Of a DNA stretch of 64,000 nt, positions 45,664 through 57,399 are shown in pieces (positions within the stretch are counted from its first letter, which is position 1; each line of letters starts with the position of its first letter). The notes under the pieces are model-generated. The model was not told the origin of the DNA, did no database searches, and saw only the letters and a program-made list of their open reading frames with translations. The position numbers were made by a program, and so were the translations under genes. This DNA comes from Nostoc sp. HK-01 (GTDB lineage Bacteria > Cyanobacteriota > Cyanobacteriia > Cyanobacteriales > Nostocaceae), in assembly GCA_003990705.1 (NCBI GenBank), contig AP018318.1, positions 6,366,001 to 6,430,000 of the forward strand, read 5' to 3'.

Positions 45664-47180
45664 GCCGCGTTCCTCATGCTCCTTGCAGAATCAATTACTT
45701 CAATTACTCAAGATGTATTTAGCGCTCTTTTTATGAGGGCTAGTTAACAACCGAAAATCGGGTTTTAGGCTGTTTTACCTGAAAGTTTTTCGGTAGTTTT
45801 ACTCCATTTTGGAGTAGTTATTTATTGAAGTGTGAAAAGTCGCGTTTACTGCTGACTTACTCACTTTATTAACAGTCGCGTGTTGCTGTCGCACACAACT
45901 TTTAACTTCTTTGTTTAAAACAGGGCTTGTCTTTGTCTTGATCAAAAATTAACCACTCCATATAAACAATTATGAGCGTTGGCATATTTTCTTACAAAGA
46001 CTGTTCCGATTGTAGCCTGTTTCACAAAAATTGCACTCTTTTTGTGTGTTAATCATGAAGTCATTAAGTAAGTTGAAGCCACTATTATCAAAAAGATATT
46101 AAAAAGGGTAGGTGTTCCCTTAAATTTTTTATAAACCTTTTTGAAATTACAGTGGACTCATCTTTACATTCAAAGGAAATTAATCCCACCTTCACACAAT
46201 CTTAGGTATTAACTACAACATTAATTACCTAGAATCCTCGTGTTTTATATTAACTTGGGTGAGAAGTATTTAGAGGCATATTTTTACATTTCCTTTATAA
46301 ATGACTCATCCCAAACAGTGATGCAGCAAGTCTCACTAGGTAGAGCAGCAAGAGCGATACTGCTTGTCTAAACACACTGAACTTGAGTTGATACCATCCG
46401 CCTTAACTAAGGAGTTGAGGTTGTGGCAGAATCTGCCAGATGGCGTTCAATGGAATGTTAACTGAGTTGGTCTTATTCACACATTAGCGCACAGATGAGA
46501 TTTCAACCCTATGAATCTTGACAAACTGCTCCTATTGTATACAAAGATATTTTAATCAATTTATAAAGAATTTGACAGTTGATAATTTAGATATTTATCT
46601 GCCTAGGGCAAAAGTTTATTAGATACAGACAAATTGTCAATTTTAGCTAAAGCAACATCAAGATATTTGGATATTTGCTCCCACAAATTTCTGGTGCTAG
46701 TCACTAGTAAGTTGGACATAAAGCAGTTATAGCATTGGTGCAGAATGTATTAGTTAATTCTGATTACGTACGAATATGTTAAATATACTACTGGTTTATG
46801 CAGAAAATTGTTGCTTAGTGTAATCTTCAACATCCTCAAATATTTAACCAACTTTGTAGGTAGATAATCTTCAGTTTGGCACCTCAAGGATAACAAATGC
46901 TTTTCTAGCTTGGATGAAATTTGGATACACAAATTATTGATTTGGAATGATTAACTCTGGAAAAACGCCAACCCCAGTGATATTCATGAATTAAACCCAA
47001 ATTTTTTATAGCTTGACAAGAAAAAGCTTTTATGCACTACCTAAAAATAAAACTAATCACTTTAGTAATTAATAATTATGTATTTTATCAAACAACTTCC
47101 TGATGAAGGAAATAATACTTAGAAAAAATTTGCTTGATGTTTCTAGCTAGAAGCGATGCAGTTAATAGCCGATCGCCTAA
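45664..47180. other. Long gene-free stretch upstream of sigA
   Basis: About 1.5 kb without a convincing gene. It holds the sigA leader and promoters. Two adjacent hairpins, CCTTAACTAAGG at 46401-46412 and TGGCAGA-A-TCTGCCA at 46424-46438, lie inside a segment with higher GC than its surroundings (about 46300-46500) and could be a structured RNA. A frame at 46321 encodes 16 residues (MQQVSLGRAARAILLV) but has no clear ribosome-binding site. No tRNA or known small RNA was identified. Confidence 0.55.
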
Positions 47181-47213
47181 AAGAAAAAAGGTAATGAGCG
47201 ATCGCCCATTACC
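47181..47213 (-). terminator. Rho-independent terminator of gyrB
   Basis: On the minus strand GGTAATGGGCGATCGC and its partner TCATTACC form a stem containing a HIP1 octamer, followed by TTTTTTCTTTT. It begins 42 bases after the gyrB stop codon. Confidence 0.85.
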
Positions 47214-47254
47214 CACCATTACTGCACATCAGGATAATTGATATTAGCTTGATA

Positions 47255-49567
<2,313 letters not shown>

Positions 49568-50461
49568 ATGACCAAATTAATTGTTATTTGTGGGGCGACT
49601 GCAACAGGTAAGTCTGGTTTAGGGCTAAGTTTAGCTAAAAGATTGGGTTCTGTGATTTTCAGTGCAGATTCCCGTCAAGTTTACCGTGAGTTTAATATTG
49701 GCACAGCTAAACCAACGTTAGCAGAACAAAAATTAGTGCCACATTATTTAATAGATATCTGCAAGCCAACAGACACTATGACGGTAGCAGATTATCAAGA
49801 GCAGGCACAAGCTTTGATTGAGTCGGTGGGTGTCGAGCCAATTTTATTAGTAGGTGGAACTGGTTTATATATACGTTCCATAGTTCAAGGAATGAAAATT
49901 CCCAGAGTTGCGCCTGATGATGAATTGCGATCGCAATTAGCATCTCTGGGACAAAATCAACTGTATGGTATGTTGCAACAAGTTGATCCTGTTGCAGCAA
50001 ATAAAATTCATCCTCACGATCTCGTGCGGACTTTACGCGCATTAGAAGTATTTTATATAACTGGAATTCCTATCTCTGTTCAACAAGGAGAAAACCCACC
50101 AGATTATCCAATTTTACAGATTGGCTTAGATTGTGATGTTGATAAATTAGATGCACGCATTCACAAGCGAACTGAACAGATGATTGCTGATGGGTTAGTA
50201 TCTGAAGTTGAATATCTTTGTCAAAAATATGGTACTGATTTATCTTTGTTAAATACCTTGGGATATCAGGAAATCAAGCAATATTTGGCTGGTGAGATTA
50301 CTTTAAATACAGCTAAAGAATTAACAGTTTTACATACACGGCAATTTGCCAAGCGACAACGTACTTGGTTTAGAGCATATCCGCAAATTGAGTGGTTTAA
50401 TGCAGATGATCCTGATTTGATAGAGCAACTTTGGCAGCGTGTAATTCAGTTTATTAATTAA
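49568..50461 (+). CDS. miaA: tRNA dimethylallyltransferase
   Basis: MiaA adds a dimethylallyl group to adenosine 37 of tRNAs that read codons starting with U. The 297-residue protein has the P-loop GATATGKSGLG (about 8-18), DSRQVYREFNIGTAKPT (about 35-51), the substrate-binding GGTGLYIRSIVQG (about 98-110), and TRQFAKRQRTWFR near the end. The start lies inside a tandem repeat and lacks a clear ribosome-binding site, so a slightly later start cannot be excluded, but MTKLIVICG fits the family start. The 3' end overlaps the convergent GNAT gene by 4 bases. Confidence 0.96.
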   Translation: MTKLIVICGATATGKSGLGLSLAKRLGSVIFSADSRQVYREFNIGTAKPTLAEQKLVPHYLIDICKPTDTMTVADYQEQAQALIESVGVEPILLVGGTGLYIRSIVQGMKIPRVAPDDELRSQLASLGQNQLYGMLQQVDPVAANKIHPHDLVRTLRALEVFYITGIPISVQQGENPPDYPILQIGLDCDVDKLDARIHKRTEQMIADGLVSEVEYLCQKYGTDLSLLNTLGYQEIKQYLAGEITLNTAKELTVLHTRQFAKRQRTWFRAYPQIEWFNADDPDLIEQLWQRVIQFIN

Positions 50462-50943
50462 ACTTTACCTTTTGCTTCCCACTCCTGGCAATATTTCATA
50501 AATACTATAGGCACTCTGAACAGTTGTTTAGCAAATTGAGAGATACCAAATTTATGCTTGAGAGATGGCGGAATATTTTCAAAATCAACTGTGACAAAAC
50601 CAAAACGACTATAAAACTGTGATAAATTTTCACCCAAGCATTCTAAATATAGTGGTTCTGTTGCTTGACTTATGAGATGCTGCGTCAGCAAACTACCTAA
50701 ACCACGTCCTCTCCAAGTGGGTGTAACAACTAAACTACCTAGTTCTTGTACACCTACAAAATTACGTAATTGTCCACAAGCAATTAAATTACCTTCACAT
50801 TCAACAACAAAGAACTGTTGCCAACGTAATTGGGTAGGGTCAAGTTTAGCTAAAAATACTAATGAACGAATTGACCACTTATCAGCCGAAGTTGCCTGAC
50901 GCAAAATACATCCAGATGGTAATGATAAATTGTTTGAATACAT
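50458..50943 (-). CDS. GNAT family N-acetyltransferase
   Basis: The 161-residue protein carries a single acetyltransferase domain: ILRQATSADKWSIRSLVFLAKLD (about 13-35), VVECEGNLIACGQLRNF, then the acetyl-CoA loop VVTPTWRGRGLGSLLTQHLI (about 72-91). The substrate is not clear. A basic, Phe-rich C-terminus (FAKQLFRVPIVFMKYC) closes the protein. Stop codons of this gene and miaA overlap by 4 bases, so transcription from the two genes collides. The start ATG 50943 lies 174 bases before the next gene on the other strand. Confidence 0.92.
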   Translation of the reverse strand: MYSNNLSLPSGCILRQATSADKWSIRSLVFLAKLDPTQLRWQQFFVVECEGNLIACGQLRNFVGVQELGSLVVTPTWRGRGLGSLLTQHLISQATEPLYLECLGENLSQFYSRFGFVTVDFENIPPSLKHKFGISQFAKQLFRVPIVFMKYCQEWEAKGKV

Positions 50944-51116
50944 TCAGTATACTGGGGCTGTTTGTGTTTAAATTCTGACGACTAGCTCCTGAGTTCGGTT
51001 GTTCTAGTACTTCCGAGAGAGTAAAAATTTAGTCAGAACCAGATTCTAGATAGATAACTTTACATTCTTCATATCTCTACAATAAAGCCAAGAATAAAAC
51101 GTAGGAGTTTATAGTT

Positions 51117-51320
51117 ATGGCTGAAGAACAAAAACAAAAATCTTCTAACAATCAAGATACCACCCCTACAGCTTCTGGTGGCTATCAAACCCCTTTACAA
51201 GAAGATATTCGCAAAACTGGAGATGCTTCTCAGTCTGATGCGAGAAAGACAGCTACACCAGAAGCACCTGGAGAAGATGATGTAGCAGGTAGCCCTAATC
51301 AAGGTACTGAATCACGTTAA
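51117..51320 (+). CDS. Small hydrophilic, probably disordered protein
   Basis: I do not recognise this 67-residue protein. It lacks hydrophobic stretches and Cys, is rich in Gln, Ser, Thr, Asp, Glu, Pro and Gly, and is acidic overall, with ends MAEEQKQKSSNNQ and SPNQGTESR. It is probably intrinsically disordered, like many small stress-related proteins of cyanobacteria, but this is inference. ATG 51117 has AGGAG 9 bases upstream, which supports coding. It is a single gene, 571 bases from the next one on this strand. Confidence 0.8.
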   Translation: MAEEQKQKSSNNQDTTPTASGGYQTPLQEDIRKTGDASQSDARKTATPEAPGEDDVAGSPNQGTESR

Positions 51321-51434
51321 TTTTATTCAGATGTGTAGAGCCTAAATAATTTTTACCAAATTATTTAATGATTTTTAGTCAGTAAAAGTTGAGTGGGTGA
51401 TGCCAGCAAAAGCATGATTACCCACTCAATTTTT
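51321..51434. other. Left part of a gene-free stretch
   Basis: AT-rich, ending in a MITE-like element. The remaining part 51572-51891 is also gene-free and probably carries the promoter of the kinase cluster. Confidence 0.5.
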
Positions 51435-51571
51435 ATAGCAGGACTTACGAAAAAATAGAGTAACTCCGTCATTACGAGCGATAGGGAAGTAATCTCCCCT
51501 GACGCTGAGATTACTTCCCTACACTTCGTTCCGGTCGCAATGACAATATCGGCGTTGCGTAAGTTCTATCC
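51435..51571. mobile_element. MITE-like palindromic element with GGACTTACG-type ends
   Basis: The left end ATAGCAGGACTTACG (51435-51449) resembles the inverted right end CGTAAGTTCTATCCT (51557-51571). Inside, GTCATTACGAGCG faces CGGTCGCAATGAC, and AGGGAAGTAATCTC faces GAGATTACTTCCCT perfectly. Such nested palindromes without genes are typical of non-autonomous elements that a transposase elsewhere can move. Confidence 0.65.
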
Positions 51572-51891
51572 TACATAGTTGAGACTAATTTGTAATGATA
51601 AATAATTAAAAAAATATTGATAACTAATTCTGTCATCTATCAATAGGCATATATTGATTATTTAAAATACTATGTCATCCAAGAATTGGCATAGCTTTTG
51701 TAAATTATTGCTTTTGATAAATTTTGATAATCTAATTAATTCGAGATTTAGCTATTAATAAATATTAAATATAAGCAAAAGTTTGAGTTTTTTTCCATTT
51801 AGTGGAAGTATCATCTGATTGATATCTTTTGCTGTTTAACTGTTAAGAATATATATTATTTAGTTCTCAACTGAACTTCTGCGAGTTGCTT

Positions 51892-54087
51892 ATGAATAAA
51901 CTTTCGGAAAAGTTTGTTGCAGGTGGTTTTAGTGTAGCATTACTACTGCTGTGTGGGGTGGGGATAACATCTTTTACCAGCTTCCAGAGGTTAACACAAG
52001 AAAAGCAATGGGTAATTCATACTCATCAAGTTATAGAAGCCTTAGATTATCTGCATCTTGGTTTGAGTAATGTAGAAAATGCCCGTAGTAATTACATTTT
52101 TACAAAAAAGGCAATTTATAAAACAGTTTATGAGCAAGAAAAGCAAAAGGTAACTCAACAAATTCAATTAATCAGGAATTTAACTAGGAACAACTCTCAG
52201 CAACAAGCCCAAATTCAGAAAATTGAAACTAGCCTCATATATAAATTTGATTTATTACAGAAATCCATTGATATTTTTGAGAAACAAGGTTTGTCAAAAG
52301 CCGTGGAAATTGATCAAACTAATATGGCTTTTAATATAGACGCACAACTTAAAAATCTCACTCAAGCAATGGAAAGTGAAGAAAAAACTTTATTGCAGCA
52401 GCGGATAGCCAATACAGATGATAGTTTTAGTCAAATTATTTTTGTAGTAGCGTTAGGATATGGCTTGAGTTTTTTTCTGATAGTAGTGGTTTATTTGCTG
52501 CTGCAAGAGCAAATTCGGATTAATAAAGTTTTGTCAGCAGAAGCTATTCTTTTAGAACAGCAAGCAGCAAAGGCAAAACTAGTAAATATTCTAGAAACTG
52601 TCACTGATGCTTTTGTCGCTTTAGATGTGAATTGGTGTTATACCTACGTTAACCAAAGGGCAGGACAAATTTTCAATCGTCGTCCTGAAGACTTGATTGG
52701 TAAAAATATCTGGGAAGAGTTCCCCGAAGGTGTGGGACAACAGTTTTATTATGCTTATTACCAAGCTGTGGCAGAACAGAAGGTAATTGAGATGGAAGAG
52801 TATTATCCACCGTGGGAGCGTTGGTTTGAAAATCGAATTTATCCCAGTCGAGAAGGGTTATCAATTTTCTTTCAAGACATCACGCGCCGCAAATTAGCAG
52901 AACTGGCTTTAGAAAACAGTGAAAAACGCTATCGTTCATTGGTAATTGCGACATCTCAAGCAGTTTGGTTAGCTGATGCAAGGGGATTTCCCAAAGAATA
53001 TTCTTCTTGGGTAACTTTAACCGGGCAAAGTCAGGAAGAAATTGAAAAATGGGGATGGCTGAATGCAATTCATCCTGAAGACCGGGATTTTTCTCAGTTT
53101 TTATGGAATCAGGCTAAGGAATGGAAAAGTCCTTATAAGCTGGAACATCGTGTGCGAGTGGCTGATGGTAGCTATCGATTTTTTGCTGTGCGGGGAGTTC
53201 CCATATTAGATGGTGATAACGAGATTCAAGAGTGGATAGGGACTCACACTGATATTACAGAGCGCAAACTAGCAGAGGACGCACTGCAACAGGCGAAAGC
53301 CGAATTAGAAATTAAAGTGCAGGAACGTACAGCGGAATTACAAAAGCTGAACGAAGAATTGAGGAACTCGAATCAAGAATTAGAACAGTTTGCTTATGTG
53401 GCTTCCCATGATTTGCAAGAACCATTACGGGCTGTCACAGGCTATAGCCAACTATTAGTGGAAGAATATCAAGAACGGCTAGATGAGTCTGCCCAAGAAT
53501 ATTTAGATTACATCATTGATGGTGCGAAACGAATGCAGCAGTTGATTCAAGACTTGCTGGCCTATTCTCGTGTAGGGACACGGGGTCGAGAATTTACATC
53601 GACTGACTGCAATGCTGTACTTAGTGAAGTTCTGAGTAATTTACAGATGGCGATCGCCGAAAGTCAAGCTATCATCACTCATGACCCATTACCTAACGTA
53701 CTCGCAGATAAAACTCAGCTAGTACAATTATTTCAAAATTTGATTGGTAACGCTATCAAGTTTCGCCGCAAAGATGTGCCACCACAAATTCATATTAGTG
53801 CAGTGAGGCAGGAGGAGAGTATGGGAGTAGGGGAAGAAGATTTTACTCAGCACTATGTTTGGTTGTTCTCAGTCCAAGATAACGGTATTGGCATTAAATC
53901 CCAATATCTTGAGCGGATTTTTGAAATTTTCCGTCGCCTACATACCCGTCGAGAATTTCCGGGTACAGGTATTGGTTTGGCTATTTGTAAAAAAATTGTT
54001 GAACGCCATAATGGTCGCATCTGGGCTGAATCTCAGCTAAGGGTAGGTACAACTTTTTACTTTACTCTTCATGAATCAGTTACCTGA
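51892..54087 (+). CDS. CHASE3-PAS-PAS sensor histidine kinase
   Basis: A membrane-anchored kinase (731 residues). Layout: first membrane helix (about 8-28), extracytoplasmic CHASE3 sensor (about 35-185, with SNVENARSNYIFT), second helix (about 188-212), PAS (about 233-335: TVTDAFVALDVNWCYTYVN), PAS/PAC (about 345-462: HPEDRDFSQFLWNQA, WIGTHTDITERK), coiled coil, HisKA of the DHDLQEPL type (VASHDLQEPLRAVTG, His about 506) and HATPase (NLIGNAIKFR, GTGIGLAICKKI). The signal is unknown. It is followed by an Rcp1-like regulator and a REC-kinase hybrid, suggesting one phosphorelay. ATG 51892 is preferred to TTG 51886. Confidence 0.93.
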   Translation: MNKLSEKFVAGGFSVALLLLCGVGITSFTSFQRLTQEKQWVIHTHQVIEALDYLHLGLSNVENARSNYIFTKKAIYKTVYEQEKQKVTQQIQLIRNLTRNNSQQQAQIQKIETSLIYKFDLLQKSIDIFEKQGLSKAVEIDQTNMAFNIDAQLKNLTQAMESEEKTLLQQRIANTDDSFSQIIFVVALGYGLSFFLIVVVYLLLQEQIRINKVLSAEAILLEQQAAKAKLVNILETVTDAFVALDVNWCYTYVNQRAGQIFNRRPEDLIGKNIWEEFPEGVGQQFYYAYYQAVAEQKVIEMEEYYPPWERWFENRIYPSREGLSIFFQDITRRKLAELALENSEKRYRSLVIATSQAVWLADARGFPKEYSSWVTLTGQSQEEIEKWGWLNAIHPEDRDFSQFLWNQAKEWKSPYKLEHRVRVADGSYRFFAVRGVPILDGDNEIQEWIGTHTDITERKLAEDALQQAKAELEIKVQERTAELQKLNEELRNSNQELEQFAYVASHDLQEPLRAVTGYSQLLVEEYQERLDESAQEYLDYIIDGAKRMQQLIQDLLAYSRVGTRGREFTSTDCNAVLSEVLSNLQMAIAESQAIITHDPLPNVLADKTQLVQLFQNLIGNAIKFRRKDVPPQIHISAVRQEESMGVGEEDFTQHYVWLFSVQDNGIGIKSQYLERIFEIFRRLHTRREFPGTGIGLAICKKIVERHNGRIWAESQLRVGTTFYFTLHESVT

Positions 54088-54114
54088 AAAATTTTGGATA
54101 AAGACATGTAATAT

Positions 54115-54585
54115 ATGGTTAATAACAGTATCGAAAATGGTCAGGTATGTCGGTGTGTGGAAATTTTGCTAGTTGAAGACTCTCCTAGTGACGCTAACCT
54201 CACTATGAAAGGCTTTGTCAATGCCAAAATTGCCAACAACTTGCACTGGGTAGAAGATGGTGAAACAGCAATGAATTATCTCCGCCAGCAAGGAGAGTTC
54301 GCTGATGCGCCTCGTCCAGATTTGGTTTTACTCGACTTGAATTTACCAGGGATGGATGGACGGGAAGTCCTGACGGAAGTTAAATCTGACCCCAGCCTAA
54401 AACGTATTCCTGTTGTTGTGCTGACTACCTCAACAGATGAACAAGACATACTACGTTCCTATAATCTCCGTGCTAATTGCTATGTCACAAAACCCATTGA
54501 TATCTACCAGTTTATTGAAGCTGTGCAGTTAATTAAAGATTTTTGGTTAGCAGCGGTCACGCTTCCACCAGATTCATCAATTTAA
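54115..54585 (+). CDS. Rcp1-like single-domain response regulator
   Basis: The 156-residue protein is a receiver of the Rcp1 class: [18 protein letters not shown] (about 17-34), [11 protein letters not shown], the phospho-acceptor Asp in [17 protein letters not shown] (about 67-83), [16 protein letters not shown] and CYVTKPID (about 127-134). Rcp1 works with DHDLQEPL-type kinases such as Cph1, so the CHASE3 kinase directly upstream (28 bases) is the natural partner. No DNA-binding domain is present. Confidence 0.93.
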   Translation: MVNNSIENGQVCRCVEILLVEDSPSDANLTMKGFVNAKIANNLHWVEDGETAMNYLRQQGEFADAPRPDLVLLDLNLPGMDGREVLTEVKSDPSLKRIPVVVLTTSTDEQDILRSYNLRANCYVTKPIDIYQFIEAVQLIKDFWLAAVTLPPDSSI

Positions 54586-54686
54586 TAATGTCTTTTTCTA
54601 TTTGTCCAATATGAATTATGATTGAGCATTGTTTTCACAATGAAAAAATCAAATGATTATTGGGCAAGTTTACATAAATATATTTT

Positions 54687-55880
54687 ATGCAAAAAATAAT
54701 GATTCAAGTTCTCTTGGTAGAAGATAGTCCTAGTGATGCCAAGCTACTGCATCAAATATTTTTACATGCCTATCAACAGGAATTAAAAATACTGCATGTT
54801 GAAAGATTGTCTGAAGCAATAGAGTTAAGTTTAGTGAATCAGAAACACTTAAAAGATGGTTGGGAAAGTGCAACTCTCAAACAAGATAAATTTGATGTTG
54901 TCTTGTTAGATTTAGGATTACCTGATTCGGTGGGAATAGATACTTTAAAAGAATATCGAGCCGTAGTACCAGATATTCCTGTAGTGGTTTTAACTGGGAT
55001 TGATGATGAAGAATTAGCTATGCAAGCATTAGCAGAAGGCGCTCAAGATTATTTAGTGAAAGACCAAATTACTATCCAGCGATTAGTACGTGCTATTCGC
55101 TATGCAATTGAACGAGAAGAAATTCTGAATAAGTTAAGAGAGAGTGAAGAAATTAGCCGTCAAGCATTAGCTAAAGAACAACAACTCAATGAGCTAAAGT
55201 CTAATTTTGTGGCAATGGTTTCTCATGAGTTTCGTAACCCAATGACTACAATTAGGACTGCTATGGATATACTGCAACATCAAAATAATTTGAATGAGGA
55301 GCGAAAAAATTTCTATTTTGAACGTGTGCAAGATGCAATTAATCACATGCTTCAGCTACTCGATGAAGTGTTGTTTTTGAGCAGAAGTGAAGCTGCTAAA
55401 TTAGAATATAAACCTGCACTTTTAGATTTAATTAGTTTTTGTGAAGAAATCACAGATGTTCTGCAAATGAAGGCGGTTGGTCAGCAGAATATTATCTTTA
55501 ACTATGTAGGAAAATGCAACATTAGCTATATGGATGAGGAATTACTGTATTGTATTTTAACTAATTTAATTTCTAATGCTGTTAAATATTCTCCGCCACA
55601 AAGTAATGTCTGGTTTAATTTAGATTGTGGAGAAGATATGGTAGTTTTTCAGGTGCGGGATGAGGGTATTGGTATCCCTGAAAAAGACCAAATAAATCTA
55701 TTTCAAACTTTTTACAGAGCTAGTAATGCGCGGCGAATTCAAGGAACAGGCTTAGGGCTGGCTATGGTGAAAAAGTGTGTAGATTTACATGGTGGTGAAA
55801 TTAGTATAGAAAGTAAGCAGAATATGGGAACTACGGTAATAGTAAGACTGCCGTTAAATTATCATGCTGAAAGTAAATAA
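54687..55880 (+). CDS. REC-histidine kinase hybrid
   Basis: A soluble protein of 397 residues: receiver at the N-terminus ([14 protein letters not shown], Asp in VVLLDLGLPDSVG, Lys in YLVKDQIT), a linking helix, HisKA (NFVAMVSHEFRNPMTTIRTAM, about 176-196) and HATPase (NLISNAVKYSPP, DEGIGIPEKD, GTGLGLAMVKKC). The receiver has an insert of about 20 residues after helix 1 (LVNQKHLKDGWESATLKQDKFD). Such proteins receive phosphate from a regulator or kinase and pass it on, a relay step in the three-gene cluster. The start is ATG 54687; ATG 54699 is also possible. Confidence 0.92.
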   Translation: MQKIMIQVLLVEDSPSDAKLLHQIFLHAYQQELKILHVERLSEAIELSLVNQKHLKDGWESATLKQDKFDVVLLDLGLPDSVGIDTLKEYRAVVPDIPVVVLTGIDDEELAMQALAEGAQDYLVKDQITIQRLVRAIRYAIEREEILNKLRESEEISRQALAKEQQLNELKSNFVAMVSHEFRNPMTTIRTAMDILQHQNNLNEERKNFYFERVQDAINHMLQLLDEVLFLSRSEAAKLEYKPALLDLISFCEEITDVLQMKAVGQQNIIFNYVGKCNISYMDEELLYCILTNLISNAVKYSPPQSNVWFNLDCGEDMVVFQVRDEGIGIPEKDQINLFQTFYRASNARRIQGTGLGLAMVKKCVDLHGGEISIESKQNMGTTVIVRLPLNYHAESK

Positions 55881-55962
55881 TTGGCTACAAATAAAGTAAA
55901 GTAATTAAGGTTATTATTTGTCAGTGTAAAATAATTTATAAATCAAAAAATATTAATAGTTA

Positions 55963-57399
55963 TTAGCTAGAGCTTGATAAATAAGCAGATAAGGTAATTG
56001 TAAATATACTCCCTTCACCTAAACGCGATCGCACCGTTACATTTCCATTCATCCCCTCAACTAAAGTTTTCACAATGGATAGTCCTAAACCACAGCCACC
56101 AGTGGAACTAGTACGGGCTTCATCTATGCGATAAAATCGCTCAAAAATTCGGGATTGATGTTGTAAAGGAATACCATAACCTCGATCGCAAACTTGAATG
56201 ATAGCTTGGTCTACTTGTTGATAAAACTTAATAGTTACAGAAGTTGTTGGATCAGAATACTTAAAGGCATTATCGATTAAATTGAGTAAAACTTGTTTGA
56301 GGCGATTGTAGTCAGCTTTGGCCTCAATGGGCTGGTTAGTTGATTCTATTGTAATTTGGCGATCGCTATAAGTTTTCGCCATGACCACAATTTCTGAGAT
56401 TAAATCATTTAACAAACAACGTTCTAGGCGAAATAGCAAATTACCACTATCCGCCCTGGCTAAATCGAGCAAATCTTGTAACAGCCGAATGGTACGTTCA
56501 GCTTCAGCTGCGGCTGTGGCTAAAGCTTCTTGTTGAACTTCAGTTAAGTTGTTTTGCCGTCGCAAAACGCTTTGCAAATAGCCATGTACGATGGTTAGGG
56601 GTGTACGTAATTCATGAGATACATTACTGACAAATTGTCGCTCTTGCTCCCAAGATTGGAACAGACGCGATAACATCATGTTGTAAGTTTGAGTTAATTC
56701 TCTAACTTCGCTGGGTGCTTTATCTAAATAAAGTTGCGCTTGTCCTAAGTCTGCAATAGAAATGACTTCTGTCATTTGACTTAACTGACGTAAGGGTTGC
56801 AGGGAACGTTTGATGTAAAATGCGATCGCCACAGAAATAATTGTAATAGTGACAACACTGCCAATCCCCAAACTCTGCACAATCACTAAAAACATACTTT
56901 GTTCTTGAGTGACATCCTGGACGACAAATAATGTTCCCACACTCTGACCTTGTAATCTCAAAGTACTACCACACATTACAAAGTAGCTTTTACCCATTTC
57001 TTGGGCTATGGGTTTAATTGATGTCTGAGTTAAATCCATCAATTCAGATACTTTTTTTTTGGGTAATTTATTTAAGTTATCTGATTGGGCTATTATTTGA
57101 TTTTGAGAATTTTTGACCCACAAATATGTATTTGCTGTACTTAAATTATTAATTGCCTTTTGTAGACCATTTTCTTCTGGTAAAACTTCAGTATATAGTT
57201 CTACATAATAAGGCAAATGTTGGGTAATTTGTTGAATATTAGTTTTATAACTACTAATTAAAAATTGCTGCATTTTCCAGCTTGTCCAAATAGCTAGGCT
57301 ACCTAATCCTAAAGCCGAAACCGCAGCAATTCCAATTGTGAGTCGAACGCGTAGTGAAAAAGGATCAATTGTGCGAAAAATTTTCTGAATTTGATTCAC
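55963..57399 (-). CDS. HAMP sensor histidine kinase
   Basis: A classical transmembrane kinase (478 residues). Helices at about 20-40 and 170-192 flank a periplasmic sensor of about 130 residues; then HAMP (KRSLQPLRQLSQMTEVISIADLGQ), HisKA (FVSNVSHELRTPLTIVHGYLQS) and HATPase (NLIDNAFKYSDP, DRGYGIPLQ, GGCGLGLSIVKTL). I choose GTG 57399, which overlaps the stop codon of the DUF4079 gene as GTGA, instead of the upstream TTG at 57429. The coupling suggests the DUF4079 protein and this kinase work together. No response regulator is adjacent. Confidence 0.92.
   Translation of the reverse strand: MNQIQKIFRTIDPFSLRVRLTIGIAAVSALGLGSLAIWTSWKMQQFLISSYKTNIQQITQHLPYYVELYTEVLPEENGLQKAINNLSTANTYLWVKNSQNQIIAQSDNLNKLPKKKVSELMDLTQTSIKPIAQEMGKSYFVMCGSTLRLQGQSVGTLFVVQDVTQEQSMFLVIVQSLGIGSVVTITIISVAIAFYIKRSLQPLRQLSQMTEVISIADLGQAQLYLDKAPSEVRELTQTYNMMLSRLFQSWEQERQFVSNVSHELRTPLTIVHGYLQSVLRRQNNLTEVQQEALATAAAEAERTIRLLQDLLDLARADSGNLLFRLERCLLNDLISEIVVMAKTYSDRQITIESTNQPIEAKADYNRLKQVLLNLIDNAFKYSDPTTSVTIKFYQQVDQAIIQVCDRGYGIPLQHQSRIFERFYRIDEARTSSTGGCGLGLSIVKTLVEGMNGNVTVRSRLGEGSIFTITLSAYLSSSS

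Noticed and set aside
45664-47254. tRNA, tmRNA, 6S RNA or rnpB genes in the large gap
   Set aside because: None of the conserved segments of these RNAs was found on either strand by eye.
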